Shown here one piece after another: positions 35,994-45,798 of a stretch of 64,000 nucleotides of DNA (the stretch's first letter is position 1; each line of letters opens with the position of its first letter). Source of the stretch: Methyloversatilis sp. (lineage in GTDB: Bacteria; Pseudomonadota; Gammaproteobacteria; Burkholderiales; Rhodocyclaceae); the NCBI GenBank assembly GCA_016791045.1, contig JAEUNO010000020.1, forward strand, positions 62,001 through 126,000, given 5' to 3'. Position numbers and translations under genes: made by a program. A model generated the notes under the pieces. It had not been told where the DNA came from, searched no databases, and saw only the letters and a list, made by a program, of their open reading frames with translations.

Positions 35994-38114
35994 TCATACG
36001 CTGCCCATGCGCGCCTTCAGGTCTTCATTGCGCCACGCATAGTCCTTGCTGACCTTGGCCGGGCGCGTCGCCAGACCGAGCACGATCTGCTGTTCGCGGT
36101 AGTTGGGTCCGGCCAGTTCCGACGCCTCCACCAGTTTCTTGCGCGAACCATCGAGCGCATCGACGAAGCCGATCTCGTCCGACAGCCGCTCGGCCAGACC
36201 GTCGGCGCCGGTCGGGTTCATGAAGATGCGTACCGCACAACTGCCCAGCATGCCGTCGGCGTTCTTGTAGGCGTTGCGCAACTGCCCCACGCTCTGCGCG
36301 AACATCCACAGCCGCAGCCCGTACTTGCGGCCGATGTTGAGCGCTTCGTCGACCGGCGGCATTTCCTTCAGGCGCGGCAACTCGTCGAGCATGATGAGGA
36401 TCGGTGCCGAGCCACGCGCCGGTACCTTGCCGCCTGTGAGCATGCGGATGTGCTGGCCGATGAATACGCGCAGCAGCGACAGATAGGACTCGACCGCGTT
36501 GGGCGGCACGACGATGTAGATGGTCGGGTTGCTGCCGTTGCGCAGATCTTCCGGGCTCCAGTCCGAGCGATCGGTGATGCGTGCCACCCGTTCGCCGGTC
36601 CAGGCATTGAGGCTGGACCGCGCGGTCTGCAGCACGCTGGAGCGGGTCTTCTCCGGCATTTCGCCGAGCGCGGTGGCGGTTTGCATCATGACGCGCACGT
36701 CCACCGCGGTCTTCAGCTCGAGAATCATGGTGTCCCAGGCCTCGCCCCCGAACATCACGTCGAGTACCGCATGCATCGGCCGCTTGTCCGGCGGGTTCTG
36801 GTAGCACACGTTGGCGATGGCCGCGCACAGCACGGTGCGCGCCTCGTTCTCCCAGAACGGATCGGCGGCGCCGCTCGGCACGATCATCATGTCGGCCAGC
36901 AGCCGGGCGTCTTCCCAGATGTATTCCGGTGCGCTGCGCACGAAGGCGAGCGGGTTGTAGTGGTGGCTCTGATCCGGTTCGAGCGGATTGAAACGGAACA
37001 CCGGGCCGACGTTATCGGCGCGCCACTTGCTGGTGTTCTCGTAGATGTCGCCCGACACGTCGAGCACCACCGCCGGCCCGGGCCAGGCCAGCAGGTTCGG
37101 GAATACGTTGCACTGCGTCTTGCCCGACCCCGGCGGCGCGATGGTGACCATCGATCCTTCGCCCGAATAGGTCAGCGGCGTACCGTCGGCGAAGGAGCCG
37201 ATGTGGAGCGGGAAATCGCCCGACGCGGCGAACACGGTCTTGCCGATGTCGGCCGGCCGCAGCCAGGTGCTGCCACCGCCGATCAGCTGCTCGCTCGCGT
37301 CCTGCGCGAGCTCGCGGATGCCGGCCGGCAGGTCGGGTTTGCCCTTCAGTTCGGCGAGGTGACTGAGAATTTTCGTGATGACGTTGTCGACCGAGAAATG
37401 GAGTCGCTCGACCGCATAATCCAGCGCCTGACGCGGCGTTCTGGCTTCGTTGTTCGTGGTGCCGAGACTCCACTGCGAGGCGCCGCTGGTCCCCTTGCCC
37501 TGCGACCACACGAGCGCAAATCGCCAGCCACGGTAGAGAGGGTCCTTGCCGTCGGCCGAACTGTTGAGCAGTTCGGCGATGCGCAGGAATTCGCGTTCCT
37601 TGTTGTCCATCGCCGCCAGGCTGCGGCTGACGGTTGTCCAGTAGTAGGCGTCCTTCCAGCGGTCGTTATCGCCCACGTACTGCCAGGTGCAGTAGTGGCA
37701 CACCTCAAGCGTCTGCGATCGCTCGGTGAACAGCGCATCGATGACCGGCACGCGCGCCGCATGGGTCGGCCCGAGGCTCTGCAGCCACTGCGCGGCCGCA
37801 TCGTCGGCCTTCTTCTTCAGATCTTCTTCCTTCGAGTAGGTCACCTTCTCGGCGCCCTTGGGCTTCAGCCAGAGCCAGGCGCAGATCGCCAGCACGAAGA
37901 AGCTGCCGACGCCGCCGGTCAGAAAGGTCACGATCACCCCCACGATGATGGCGACCAGATGCTGCTTGAACCACTGCGGCAGGAAGGCGGCGAAGTCTGC
38001 CGGCACCGAAGCCGCGTCCGCGCCCGCCAGCGCCTTGCGATGTCCGAAAAATCCGAGCACGGCGACCCCGGCCAGAAAGAAGGCGATGCTCACCAGTAAG
38101 ATTAAGAACTCCAT
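35994..38114 (-). CDS. VirD4/TraG-family coupling ATPase, orphan
   Basis: A 706-residue type IV coupling protein homologue. Two N-terminal membrane helices (about 3-20 and 50-80) precede a cytoplasmic domain with Walker A APPGSGKTQCNVFPNLLAW (about residue 330) and DVSGDIYENT, FRFNPL and HHYNPL motifs of TraG. Walker B follows at ILIMLDELPRLKEMP, with a late MFAQSVGQLRNAY segment. Such ATPases bring DNA or protein to type IV secretion channels. None of the VirB genes or a relaxase is here. I chose the start at 38114 (MEFLILLV) because GGGAG lies about ten bases upstream. All ATPase motifs look intact. Confidence 0.88.
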   Translation of the reverse strand: MEFLILLVSIAFFLAGVAVLGFFGHRKALAGADAASVPADFAAFLPQWFKQHLVAIIVGVIVTFLTGGVGSFFVLAICAWLWLKPKGAEKVTYSKEEDLKKKADDAAAQWLQSLGPTHAARVPVIDALFTERSQTLEVCHYCTWQYVGDNDRWKDAYYWTTVSRSLAAMDNKEREFLRIAELLNSSADGKDPLYRGWRFALVWSQGKGTSGASQWSLGTTNNEARTPRQALDYAVERLHFSVDNVITKILSHLAELKGKPDLPAGIRELAQDASEQLIGGGSTWLRPADIGKTVFAASGDFPLHIGSFADGTPLTYSGEGSMVTIAPPGSGKTQCNVFPNLLAWPGPAVVLDVSGDIYENTSKWRADNVGPVFRFNPLEPDQSHHYNPLAFVRSAPEYIWEDARLLADMMIVPSGAADPFWENEARTVLCAAIANVCYQNPPDKRPMHAVLDVMFGGEAWDTMILELKTAVDVRVMMQTATALGEMPEKTRSSVLQTARSSLNAWTGERVARITDRSDWSPEDLRNGSNPTIYIVVPPNAVESYLSLLRVFIGQHIRMLTGGKVPARGSAPILIMLDELPRLKEMPPVDEALNIGRKYGLRLWMFAQSVGQLRNAYKNADGMLGSCAVRIFMNPTGADGLAERLSDEIGFVDALDGSRKKLVEASELAGPNYREQQIVLGLATRPAKVSKDYAWRNEDLKARMGSV

Positions 38115-38415
38115 GCGTACTGACTCCCGGTTGATCGGCACCCCGCATCGGTCGCAAACGGCTACGCCTCCTTTCCGGAAACGGGTCATTCAGCGGCGCG
38201 CGGATGCACCTGTTTCTTGTATCGAGTTGTCGATCTGGGCTGACCACCCCGCGGTGAGTTTGCGGGCGCGGGCGTCCACACGCAAGGCTTGCGGCATACG
38301 ATCGACCGACCGCGAGGCACGATGACACGTCGCCCGATACGTCAATCGACGTATTGGCGCGCGACACGCGGTTCGCACAATGGAAGGCTGATTCCATTCT
38401 GCCAGCGAGGATTTC
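38115..38415. other. Divergent intergenic region between VirD4-like gene and amiE
   Basis: About 300 bases with outward-facing genes on both sides. It holds the inverted repeat at 38337-38354 close to amiE. TTGGCG (38354-38359) with CACAAT (38376-38381), 16 bases apart, is a weak candidate promoter for amiE. I see no small gene in it. Confidence 0.5.
38337..38354. promoter_or_regulatory. Inverted repeat upstream of amiE
   Basis: ATACGTC (38337-38343) faces GACGTAT (38348-38354) with a 4-base spacer. It abuts a weak -35-like TTGGCG and lies 62 bases ahead of the amidase start codon. It is a candidate operator of the amidase operon; the binding protein is not apparent, as no amiR/amiC-type genes are in the window. 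Confidence 0.5.
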
Positions 38416-39456
38416 ATGCACCACGGAGACATTTCGAGCAGCAAGGACACGGTCGGCGTCGCGGTCGTCAACTACAAGATGCCGCGCCTGCACACCAAGG
38501 CGGAAGTGCTCGACAACGCCCGCAAGATCGGCGACATGGTCGTCGGCATGAAGGCCGGCCTGCCCGGCCTCGATCTCGTCATCTTCCCGGAGTACAGCAC
38601 GCACGGGATCATGTACGACTCGAAGGAAATGTATGACAACGCGGCCGCCATACCGGGCGACGAGACCGACATCTTCGCGGCGGCCTGCAGGAAGGCCAAG
38701 GTGTGGGGCGTGTTTTCGCTGACCGGCGAGCGGCATGAGGACCACCCGAACAAGGCGCCGTACAACACCCTCATCCTGATGAACGATCAGGGTGAAATCG
38801 TCCAGAAGTACCGCAAGATCATGCCGTGGGTGCCGATCGAGGGCTGGTATCCGGGCGACTGCACCTACGTGTCCGAAGGCCCCAAGGGCATGAAGGTCAG
38901 CCTGATCATCTGCGACGATGGCAACTACCCTGAAATCTGGCGCGACTGCGCGATGAAGGGCGCCGAGCTGATCGTGCGCTGCCAGGGTTACATGTATCCG
39001 GCCAAGGAACAGCAGATCACCATTTCGAAGGCGATGGCATTCGCGAACAACGTGTACGTCGCGGTGGCGAATGCCGCCGGCTTCGACGGCGTCTATACCT
39101 ACTTCGGCCACTCGGCCATCGTGGGCTTCGACGGTCGCACGCTGGGCGAATGCGGCGAGGAAGAGATGGGCATCCAGTACGCGGCGCTGTCCAAGAGCCT
39201 GATCCGAGACTTCCGCAAGAACGGCCAGTCGGAGAACCACCTGTTCAAGCTGCTGCACCGCGGCTACACCGGCCTGATCAACTCGCGCGAAGGCGACAAG
39301 GGCGTGGCGGCGTGTCCGTACGACTTCTACTCGAAGTGGATCAACGACCCGGACGGCACGCGCAAGGCGGTCGAAGCCTTCACGCGCGACACCGTCGGCA
39401 CCGAGGAATGTCCGATCGAAGGCCTGCCCAACCCGGCCACGATCGGTCACAAGTGA
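38416..39456 (+). CDS. amiE: Aliphatic amidase
   Basis: This nitrilase-fold enzyme hydrolyses short amides such as acetamide to carboxylic acid and ammonia. The 346-residue sequence follows Pseudomonas AmiE closely from [14 protein letters not shown] onward. The catalytic triad is in place: E59 in FPEYS, K134 in KYRKI and C166 in [13 protein letters not shown] formamidase (AmiF) is a close relative, but the N terminus and length match AmiE. The gene has GAGGA six bases before ATG. Its TGA overlaps the GTG start of the AAA+ gene, so the downstream pair is coupled to it. Confidence 0.93.
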   Translation: MHHGDISSSKDTVGVAVVNYKMPRLHTKAEVLDNARKIGDMVVGMKAGLPGLDLVIFPEYSTHGIMYDSKEMYDNAAAIPGDETDIFAAACRKAKVWGVFSLTGERHEDHPNKAPYNTLILMNDQGEIVQKYRKIMPWVPIEGWYPGDCTYVSEGPKGMKVSLIICDDGNYPEIWRDCAMKGAELIVRCQGYMYPAKEQQITISKAMAFANNVYVAVANAAGFDGVYTYFGHSAIVGFDGRTLGECGEEEMGIQYAALSKSLIRDFRKNGQSENHLFKLLHRGYTGLINSREGDKGVAACPYDFYSKWINDPDGTRKAVEAFTRDTVGTEECPIEGLPNPATIGHK

Positions 39457-40277
39457 AGGCCGAGGCGCCGCCGGCCGATCCGCTGGCCGGCTGGCGTATC
39501 GGCGACGAACCGTGGTACGCGCCGGTCGGCGACGAGATCGCCGCCTTCGGCGCGGCGCACGCGCGCGGCCTGCCGCTGATGCTCAAGGGCCCGACCGGCT
39601 GCGGCAAGACGCGCTTCGTCGAGCACATGGCGTGGCGGCTGGGCCTGCCGCTCATCACGGTCGCCTGCCACGAGGATCTGTCGGCCGGCGACCTGATCGG
39701 CCGCTTCCTGCTCGACGCCGACGGCACGCGCTGGCAGGATGGTCCGCTGACGCGCGCGGTGCGTTTCGGCGCGATCTGCTATCTCGACGAACTGGTCGAA
39801 GCGCGTGCCGACACCACGGTGCTGATCCATCCGCTGACCGACGCGCGCCGCCAGCTGCCGCTGGCCGCCACCGGCGAACTGCTGCATGCGCATCCTGATT
39901 TCCGGTTGGTCGTGTCGTACAACCCGGGTTATCACGGCGTGCACAAGACCCTGAAGGCGTCGACCCGGCAGCGCTTCACCGCGCTCGAATTCGGGTATCC
40001 CGAGGCAGCGCGTGAAGCGGCCATATTGATGCACGAATCCGGGCTCGACGAGGCGCGTGCCCTGCAACTGGTGACGCTCGCCGAACGCACGCGCCGGCTG
40101 GCCGGCGACGAACTGGACGAGGGTGCGTCGACGCGCATGCTCATCCACGCCGGACTGCTCATCGCCGAAGGGCTGGCGCCCCGTGCGGCCTGCCGGCAGG
40201 CGATCGCGGTGCCGCTGTCCGACGATCCGGAAGTGGTCGCGGCGCTGGTGGCCATGGTCGATGCCTGCGTCGCCTGA
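39453..40277 (+). CDS. MoxR-type AAA+ ATPase (NorQ/CbbQ-like)
   Basis: A 274-residue ATPase of the NorQ/NirQ/CbbQ group. Walker A is [10 protein letters not shown] near residue 45, Walker B is [10 protein letters not shown], and sensor I follows in VVSYNPGYH, a segment typical of this group. The start is GTG at 39453, overlapping the amidase stop (GTGA); no ATG in frame gives the family N terminus. These ATPases work with a VWA protein, here the next gene, to activate or load metal into target enzymes. Coupling to amiE suggests the amidase or its partner is the target, which is inference. Confidence 0.9.
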   Translation: MKAEAPPADPLAGWRIGDEPWYAPVGDEIAAFGAAHARGLPLMLKGPTGCGKTRFVEHMAWRLGLPLITVACHEDLSAGDLIGRFLLDADGTRWQDGPLTRAVRFGAICYLDELVEARADTTVLIHPLTDARRQLPLAATGELLHAHPDFRLVVSYNPGYHGVHKTLKASTRQRFTALEFGYPEAAREAAILMHESGLDEARALQLVTLAERTRRLAGDELDEGASTRMLIHAGLLIAEGLAPRAACRQAIAVPLSDDPEVVAALVAMVDACVA

Positions 40278-41922
40278 ATCCGCGTTTCCCGGCGGGCGGG
40301 CGCTCGCCATCTACCTGGACGGGCTGTGGTCGGTGCAGCCGCGGCTCGCCGCGCTGGACAGCGCGGACGACCGCCCGCGCGCCATCCTGTCGCGGGCCGG
40401 CACGCGGCCGGTGCTGCATCTGCCGCAGGCCGGCGCCCTGCTCGACCGCGCCCGCGCCGCCCATGCGGCCGCCCATCTCGTTCATGGCGGCACGCCGCAG
40501 CCGCGCGCGAAACTGAAGCCGGTACAGCGCGCGCTGTTCGAAACGCTCGAGGATGCGCGCGTCGAATGGCTCGCCATGCAGGCACTGCCCGGCCTGCGCA
40601 CGCTGTGGGCGCCCTTCCACACGGCCGATGCCGGCTGGGGCATGGGGGTCGACGCGCTGCTCGCGCGGCTGGCGCACGCGCTGTTCGACCCGGCTCACGA
40701 AGACGGCCACGCGTGGATCGCCAAGGTTCGCCGGATGTTCTTTGCGCCGGACGGGACGATTGTGCTGGCGACACCGGACGCGCTGCGCGAAGCCGCTTCG
40801 CGGCTCGGGAACGACATCGGCCAGATGCGTCTGCGCCTGAATCCCGCCGGCTGGCGGGTCGAACCCGAATACCGCGACGACAACCACCACCTGTGGGTCA
40901 CCGAAGACACCTTGCCGCCATCGGCCACACCGCTGGAACGCGAGGACGCCGACAGTCACGGCCGTGGCGATGACGACGCGCAGACGATGGAACGCCCGCC
41001 GCCGCGCGCAACCGGCGGCGCCGATCAGGGTGAGGGCGCGGCGGCCGCGCTGTGGTCGGAAGCCCCGCTGCGCACGCTGAAATATCCGGAATGGGACCGC
41101 CTGATCGCCCGACTGCGTCCCGACTGGTGCACCGTGATCGAGAGCCGTCCGCTGGAAGCCGATGCGACCGCATTGCGCGCGCAGCTGCGTGTGCAGCGCG
41201 CACCGGAACGCCGGCGCCCTGTGGGGCGCCCGGGCGCCGGGCGCGAACGCGAGGGCGAGTCCTTGCACACCGACGCCCTGATCGACGCCGGCATTGCGCT
41301 GCGCACGCACACCCGGCCGCCGGCACGGCTCTACCGCGCCGCCCGCGGCGCGGACGGCGGACGCGACGTGCTGCTGCTGGTGGACGCCTCGACCTCCACG
41401 GCACGGCGCGGCGCCGATGGGCGGCCCTTGCTGGACCATCTGCGCGAGGCCGCACTGCGGGCGGCACAGGCGCTGGAGCGCGATGGACATCGCACCCGCG
41501 TGTGGGCCTTCGCGTCGGACACGCGGCACCGGGTGCGCGTGCAGCATCTGAAGGACGAGCACGACGGCGCGCTGGACCTGCGCGTCTGCGCCCGGGCTGC
41601 CGGCCTGCGCAGCCACGGGTCGACCCGCATCGGCGCCGCGCTTCGCCACGCTGCGGCGCACACGACCGGCGAACGTCCGCTCATCGTGCTGCTGACCGAC
41701 GGCGAACCGCATGACATCGACGTTCACGATCCGCGCTACCTGCTCGAAGACCTGAAGCAGGCGGTGCGCGAAGCGCGCCGCGCGGGTGCGGTGACGCACT
41801 GCATGCACGTCGGCCCGGCGGCTGCGCCGGGGCTGCGCAGCGCCTTCGATGCCGGCCACTGCCTCGCGGTCAGCGACCCGCGGCGCATCACCGAACTGCT
41901 GCTGTCCGGCCTGCGCCACTGA
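40261..41922 (+). CDS. VWA-domain protein (NorD/CbbO-like), 553 aa
   Basis: The N-terminal part (to about 360) is the helical NorD/CbbO-like region, including a variable charged linker. The C-terminal VWA domain starts near [16 protein letters not shown], with the MIDAS DxSxS, and keeps a later [12 protein letters not shown] loop. CbbO and NorD proteins bridge a MoxR ATPase and its substrate enzyme. The start is ATG at 40261, overlapping the ATPase gene by 17 bases. It is the last gene of the amiE operon and converges with the LysR gene. Confidence 0.87.
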   Translation: MPASPESAFPGGRALAIYLDGLWSVQPRLAALDSADDRPRAILSRAGTRPVLHLPQAGALLDRARAAHAAAHLVHGGTPQPRAKLKPVQRALFETLEDARVEWLAMQALPGLRTLWAPFHTADAGWGMGVDALLARLAHALFDPAHEDGHAWIAKVRRMFFAPDGTIVLATPDALREAASRLGNDIGQMRLRLNPAGWRVEPEYRDDNHHLWVTEDTLPPSATPLEREDADSHGRGDDDAQTMERPPPRATGGADQGEGAAAALWSEAPLRTLKYPEWDRLIARLRPDWCTVIESRPLEADATALRAQLRVQRAPERRRPVGRPGAGREREGESLHTDALIDAGIALRTHTRPPARLYRAARGADGGRDVLLLVDASTSTARRGADGRPLLDHLREAALRAAQALERDGHRTRVWAFASDTRHRVRVQHLKDEHDGALDLRVCARAAGLRSHGSTRIGAALRHAAAHTTGERPLIVLLTDGEPHDIDVHDPRYLLEDLKQAVREARRAGAVTHCMHVGPAAAPGLRSAFDAGHCLAVSDPRRITELLLSGLRH

Positions 41923-41994
41923 CCGCGCCGGCGTCCGGTCGACGCGAGCGATCGCGCCTGCGCATGATCTCGGCGCGGCAACGCGGCGCATCCT

Positions 41995-42924
41995 TCAGCG
42001 CTGGACGCGTGCGCCGTTGGCTTCCTGGAAGTAGTCGATGAACACGCGCAGACGCTCGGGCATCTGTGCCCGGCTCGGAAAGTACAGGTGGATGGCCGAC
42101 ATCGGCATCGCGCAGTCGGTCAGCACCGCGCGCAGACTGCCGTCCGCGAGGTCGTCGGCCACCAGCGAATCCAGCGTCTGCACCAGACCCAGGCCGCGTC
42201 GCGCCAGATCGATTTCGGCGTCGGCGTCATTGACGATGTAGCGGCCGTCGACCTCGACCTCCAGCGGCCGGCCGTCGCGCTGGAAAATCCAGCGCATGGT
42301 GCGGCCGCTCGATGCGTAGCGGTAGCGCACGCACTCGTGGCGGCCCAGATCGTCGACCGACACCGGCGGCGGCCGCTGCGCGAGGTAAGCGGGTGCGGCG
42401 ACCGTGATCATGCGGTTCGGCCCGCCGATGCGTACCGCCACCATATCGGCCTCTATGGTTTCGCTCATGCGCATGCCGGCGTCGAAGCGCTCGGCCACGA
42501 TGTCCGCCAGGCCGTCGTCGAGCGCCAGTTCGAGCCGCACGTCCGGGTGACGGACGGCAAAGCCCGCCAGATGCGGGGCGATCAGCACCTTGTAGGCGGG
42601 GCGCGGCATGTTGATCCTCAGCGTGCCGGTGGCCCGGCCCTGCGATTGCGCAAGGCTTTCCAGCGCCGACCCGAGTTCATCCAGCCCGACCCGCACGCCG
42701 TCGTAGAAGCGTTCACCCTCTTCGGTCAGCGACACGCTGCGCGTCGTGCGGGTGAGCAGGCGCACGCCCAGTCGCTGTTCCAGCGTGCGCACGCTCTGCG
42801 ACAGCGCCGATGCCGACACACCCAGTTCGGCCGCCGCCCGGGTGAAGCTCGCATGCCGTGCCACGCACTCGAAGGCGCTCAGTGCCGGCAGCAGGGCAGG
42901 TTCTATTTTGAAGTTCTGCTTCAT
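41995..42924 (-). CDS. LysR-family transcriptional regulator
   Basis: A 309-residue regulator. The N-terminal winged HTH (about 10-70) shows FECVARHASFTRAAAELGV and SALSQSVRTLEQRLG, followed by an effector-binding domain. I chose ATG 42924 (MKQNFKIEP) because the HTH then begins about 12 residues in, as usual. It is divergent from the molybdenum hydroxylase operon at 43083 and probably controls it. The 158-base gap holds an inverted repeat CGTAC-N6-GTACG at 42976-42991. Confidence 0.9.
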   Translation of the reverse strand: MKQNFKIEPALLPALSAFECVARHASFTRAAAELGVSASALSQSVRTLEQRLGVRLLTRTTRSVSLTEEGERFYDGVRVGLDELGSALESLAQSQGRATGTLRINMPRPAYKVLIAPHLAGFAVRHPDVRLELALDDGLADIVAERFDAGMRMSETIEADMVAVRIGGPNRMITVAAPAYLAQRPPPVSVDDLGRHECVRYRYASSGRTMRWIFQRDGRPLEVEVDGRYIVNDADAEIDLARRGLGLVQTLDSLVADDLADGSLRAVLTDCAMPMSAIHLYFPSRAQMPERLRVFIDYFQEANGARVQR

Positions 42925-42975
42925 ATGGCTTGAAAGATTACCCCGTCGATCTAAACAAATAAAGCGTCTATGTTT

Positions 42976-42991
42976 CGTACTGTGTCGTACG
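42976..42991. promoter_or_regulatory. Candidate LysR-type site
   Basis: CGTAC (42976-42980) and GTACG (42987-42991) form an interrupted dyad in the divergent region between the LysR gene and the oxidoreductase operon. Its size suits a LysR half-site pair. The evidence is position and symmetry only. Confidence 0.35.
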
Positions 42992-43082
42992 CACCGCGTG
43001 CGCCCCCATCCAGTCCGGGCTGTCGAACGCAAAGAGGCGACGCAGCTCACGCCCACCCGCCTTCCGGTACCCGGAGGAACAC

Positions 43083-45245
43083 ATGAACATGACTGCCCCG
43101 AATGCCGGCCTGAGCCGGCGCGGCTTCCTGAAGCTCAGCGCCGCCGCTGGCGGCGGCCTGCTGATCGAACTGAACCTGCCGGGCGGCCACGCGCTGGCGG
43201 CCGATGCCGGGCGCTTCGAACCGAACGCCTTCATCCGCATCGGTCGCGATGGCGTGGTCACGCTGGTCATGCACAAGGTCGAGATGGGCCAGGGCACCTA
43301 CACGGCCATCCCGCAGTTGATCGCCGAAGAACTTGATGTGTCGCTCGATGCGGTGAAGCTCGAGCATGCGCCACCCGATCCAAGATACGCCGAGCCGCTC
43401 ATCGGTGCCCAGATCACCGGCGGCTCGACCTCCATCCGCGGCGCGTGGAAGCCGATGCGCGAGGCGGGTGCGACCGCGCGCGTGCTGCTGGTGCAGGCGG
43501 CGGCGAAGAAGTGGAACACCGATGTCACGACGCTCACCACCCGCGATGGCGTGGTGATCGATGCAGCGGGTGGTCGTCGCGCCGGCTACGGCGAACTGGT
43601 CGATGTCGCGGCCACGCTGCCGGTCCCGACCACGGTGACGCTGAAGGACCCGAAGGATTTCCGCCTGATCGGCAAGCCGGTGCGCCGCATCGACGCGGCC
43701 GGCAAGGTCAATGGCAGCGCCCGCTTCGGCATCGATGTCGTGCGGCCCGGCATGAAGATCGCCACGGTCGCTGCCTCGCCGGTATTCGGCGGCACGCTGG
43801 CCGGTGTCGACGAGGCGGCCGCGCTCAAGGTGAAGGGCGTGCGCCAGATCGTGAAGCTGGACAGCGCGGTGGCGGTGGTGGCCGACCACATGTGGGCCGC
43901 CAAGCAGGGCCTCGCTGCCTGTGCGCCGCGCTGGAACGACGGCGCGCACGCCAGGCTCGACACCGCGCAGATCTTTGCCCATCTCGAAAAGTCCTCCGAA
44001 GGGCCGGGCGCCGTTGCCCACCGGAGCGGTGACGCCGCCGCGGCGATGCGCACCGGCGCCCGGCGCATCGACGCCGTCTATCGTCAGCCCATGCTGGCGC
44101 ACGCGACGATGGAGCCGATCAACTGCACGGTCGAGGTGAAGCCGGATGGCGTCGACATCTGGGTCGGCACCCAGGTGCCGGGCATCGCGCAGGCCGTCGC
44201 TGCGCAGACAGCCGGCATCAAGCTGGAACAGGTGCGCGTGCACAACCATCTGCTGGGCGGCGGTTTCGGGCGCCGGCTCGAGGTGGACTTCATCGCGCAG
44301 GCGGTGGCGATCGCGAAGCAGGTACGCGGCCCGGTCAAGGTCGTGTGGTCACGCGAGGAAGACGTGCAGCACGACATGTACCGCCCGCCTTATCTCGACC
44401 GCATCAGTGCGGCTGTCGATGCGCGCGGCCTGCCGGTCGCCTGGACGCACCGCGTCGCCGGCTCGTCCATCATGGCGCGCTTCTTTCCGCCGGCGTTCAA
44501 GGACGGTGTTGATCCGGACGCCGTCGATGGGGCGATCGAATTGCCCTATGTCATTCCCGCGATGCAGGTCGAGTTCCAGCAGGTCGAACCGCCCGCGGTG
44601 CCGACCGCCTTCTGGCGCGGCGTCGGCCCGACGCGCAACGGTTTCGTGGTCGAAGGCTTCATCGACGAGCTGGCCGCGTCGGCGGGGCAGGACCCGGTCG
44701 CCTATCGCCGCGCGCTGGTCAAGGACGAGCGTGCGCGCAAGGTGCTCGATCTGGTGGCTGAAAAATCCGGCTGGGGTACGCCGCTGAAGCCGGTCGCGGG
44801 TCACCGTGCCGGTCGCGGCGTGGCACTGATGCACGTGTTCGGCAGCTACATCGCACAGGTTGCCGAAGTCGATGTCAATGCGGACAACGAGGTGCGCGTA
44901 CGCCGTGTCACCTGCGTCATCGACTGCGGCTTCGCGGTCAATCCGCTCACCGTGACTGCACAGATGGAAGGCGGCATCATCTTTGGTCTCAGCGCCGCAC
45001 TGTGGAATGAAATCACGCTGGCCGACGGTCGGGTGCAGCAGAGCAATTTCCACGATGTGCGCGTCATGCGCATGAACGAGGCGCCGCAGATCGACGTCCA
45101 CATCGTGCCCAGCGCCGAGGCGCCGGGCGGCGTCGGCGAGCCCGGCACCTCGGTCGCGATTCCGGCCGTGGTCAACGCGGTGTTCGCGGCGACCGGCCAG
45201 CGCGTCCGCACGCTGCCGATTTCCGGTCAGCTGAAAAGTACCTGA
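43083..45245 (+). CDS. Molybdenum hydroxylase large subunit (IorB-like), copy 1
   Basis: A 720-residue xanthine dehydrogenase family protein. A twin-arginine signal LSRRGFLKLSA near residue 15 points to export in folded form. Molybdopterin-domain motifs follow: EMGQGTYTAIPQLIAEEL, GGGFGRRLEVDF, and the catalytic-glutamate segment GGVGEPGTS near the end. Relatives such as isoquinoline 1-oxidoreductase and periplasmic aldehyde oxidases work with a 2x[2Fe-2S] subunit and no FAD subunit. It heads the operon large-small-large-xdhC-mocA. Substrate is unknown, perhaps an aldehyde or N-heterocycle. Confidence 0.9.
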   Translation: MNMTAPNAGLSRRGFLKLSAAAGGGLLIELNLPGGHALAADAGRFEPNAFIRIGRDGVVTLVMHKVEMGQGTYTAIPQLIAEELDVSLDAVKLEHAPPDPRYAEPLIGAQITGGSTSIRGAWKPMREAGATARVLLVQAAAKKWNTDVTTLTTRDGVVIDAAGGRRAGYGELVDVAATLPVPTTVTLKDPKDFRLIGKPVRRIDAAGKVNGSARFGIDVVRPGMKIATVAASPVFGGTLAGVDEAAALKVKGVRQIVKLDSAVAVVADHMWAAKQGLAACAPRWNDGAHARLDTAQIFAHLEKSSEGPGAVAHRSGDAAAAMRTGARRIDAVYRQPMLAHATMEPINCTVEVKPDGVDIWVGTQVPGIAQAVAAQTAGIKLEQVRVHNHLLGGGFGRRLEVDFIAQAVAIAKQVRGPVKVVWSREEDVQHDMYRPPYLDRISAAVDARGLPVAWTHRVAGSSIMARFFPPAFKDGVDPDAVDGAIELPYVIPAMQVEFQQVEPPAVPTAFWRGVGPTRNGFVVEGFIDELAASAGQDPVAYRRALVKDERARKVLDLVAEKSGWGTPLKPVAGHRAGRGVALMHVFGSYIAQVAEVDVNADNEVRVRRVTCVIDCGFAVNPLTVTAQMEGGIIFGLSAALWNEITLADGRVQQSNFHDVRVMRMNEAPQIDVHIVPSAEAPGGVGEPGTSVAIPAVVNAVFAATGQRVRTLPISGQLKST

Positions 45246-45329
45246 CATCCAGCTTTTACTGCGCGGGTACGCCCGCGATTTTCATCCACCCACGGCGGCA
45301 CGAGCCGCCCATCCGATGAGGGCTCAAAC

Positions 45330-45788
45330 ATGGCAAAGATCAACCTGAATGGCCGCGACGTCGCCGTCGACCTGCCCGACGACACACCGCTGCTGTGGGC
45401 GCTGCGCGACGGCCTGGACATGACCGGCACCAAGTTCGGCTGCGGCATCGCGATGTGCGGCGCCTGTACGGTGCATGTCGATGGTCAGCCCACGCGCTCC
45501 TGTGTCACGCCGCTGTCGGCCGTTGCCGGCAAGAAGATCACCACCATCGAAGCGGTCGGCGAAGCCAAGGTCGGCGCCGCCGTGCAGGCCGCGTGGCAGA
45601 AGCTGGACGTGGTGCAGTGCGGCTACTGCCAGTCGGGTCAGATCATGTCGGCCACCGCGCTGCTGGCGAGCAACCCCAAGCCCAGCGATGCCGACATCGA
45701 CGCCGCGATGAGCGGCAACGTGTGTCGCTGTGCCACCTATGTACGCATCCGTGCGGCCATCCACGAAGCCGCCAGGACACTGGCTTGA
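45330..45788 (+). CDS. (2Fe-2S) small subunit of molybdenum hydroxylase (IorA-like)
   Basis: A 152-residue protein with both cluster motifs: CGIAMCGACTVHVDG for the plant-ferredoxin type N-terminal cluster and CGYCQSGQIM plus NVCRCATY for the helical C-terminal cluster. It has no signal peptide, so it probably travels to the periplasm with a twin-arginine large subunit. It lies between two large-subunit genes and ends ten bases before the second; a shared small subunit is plausible. Confidence 0.93.
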   Translation: MAKINLNGRDVAVDLPDDTPLLWALRDGLDMTGTKFGCGIAMCGACTVHVDGQPTRSCVTPLSAVAGKKITTIEAVGEAKVGAAVQAAWQKLDVVQCGYCQSGQIMSATALLASNPKPSDADIDAAMSGNVCRCATYVRIRAAIHEAARTLA

Positions 45789-45798
45789 GGAGCGCACC

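Noticed and set aside
35994-38189. Longer start for the VirD4-like gene at 38189
   Set aside because: The extra 25 residues lack family support, and the ATG at 38114 has a good ribosome site and begins directly with the membrane helix.
38416-39456. Formamidase (AmiF) assignment
   Set aside because: The N terminus, length and internal sequence fit AmiE better; substrate breadth cannot be settled from sequence.
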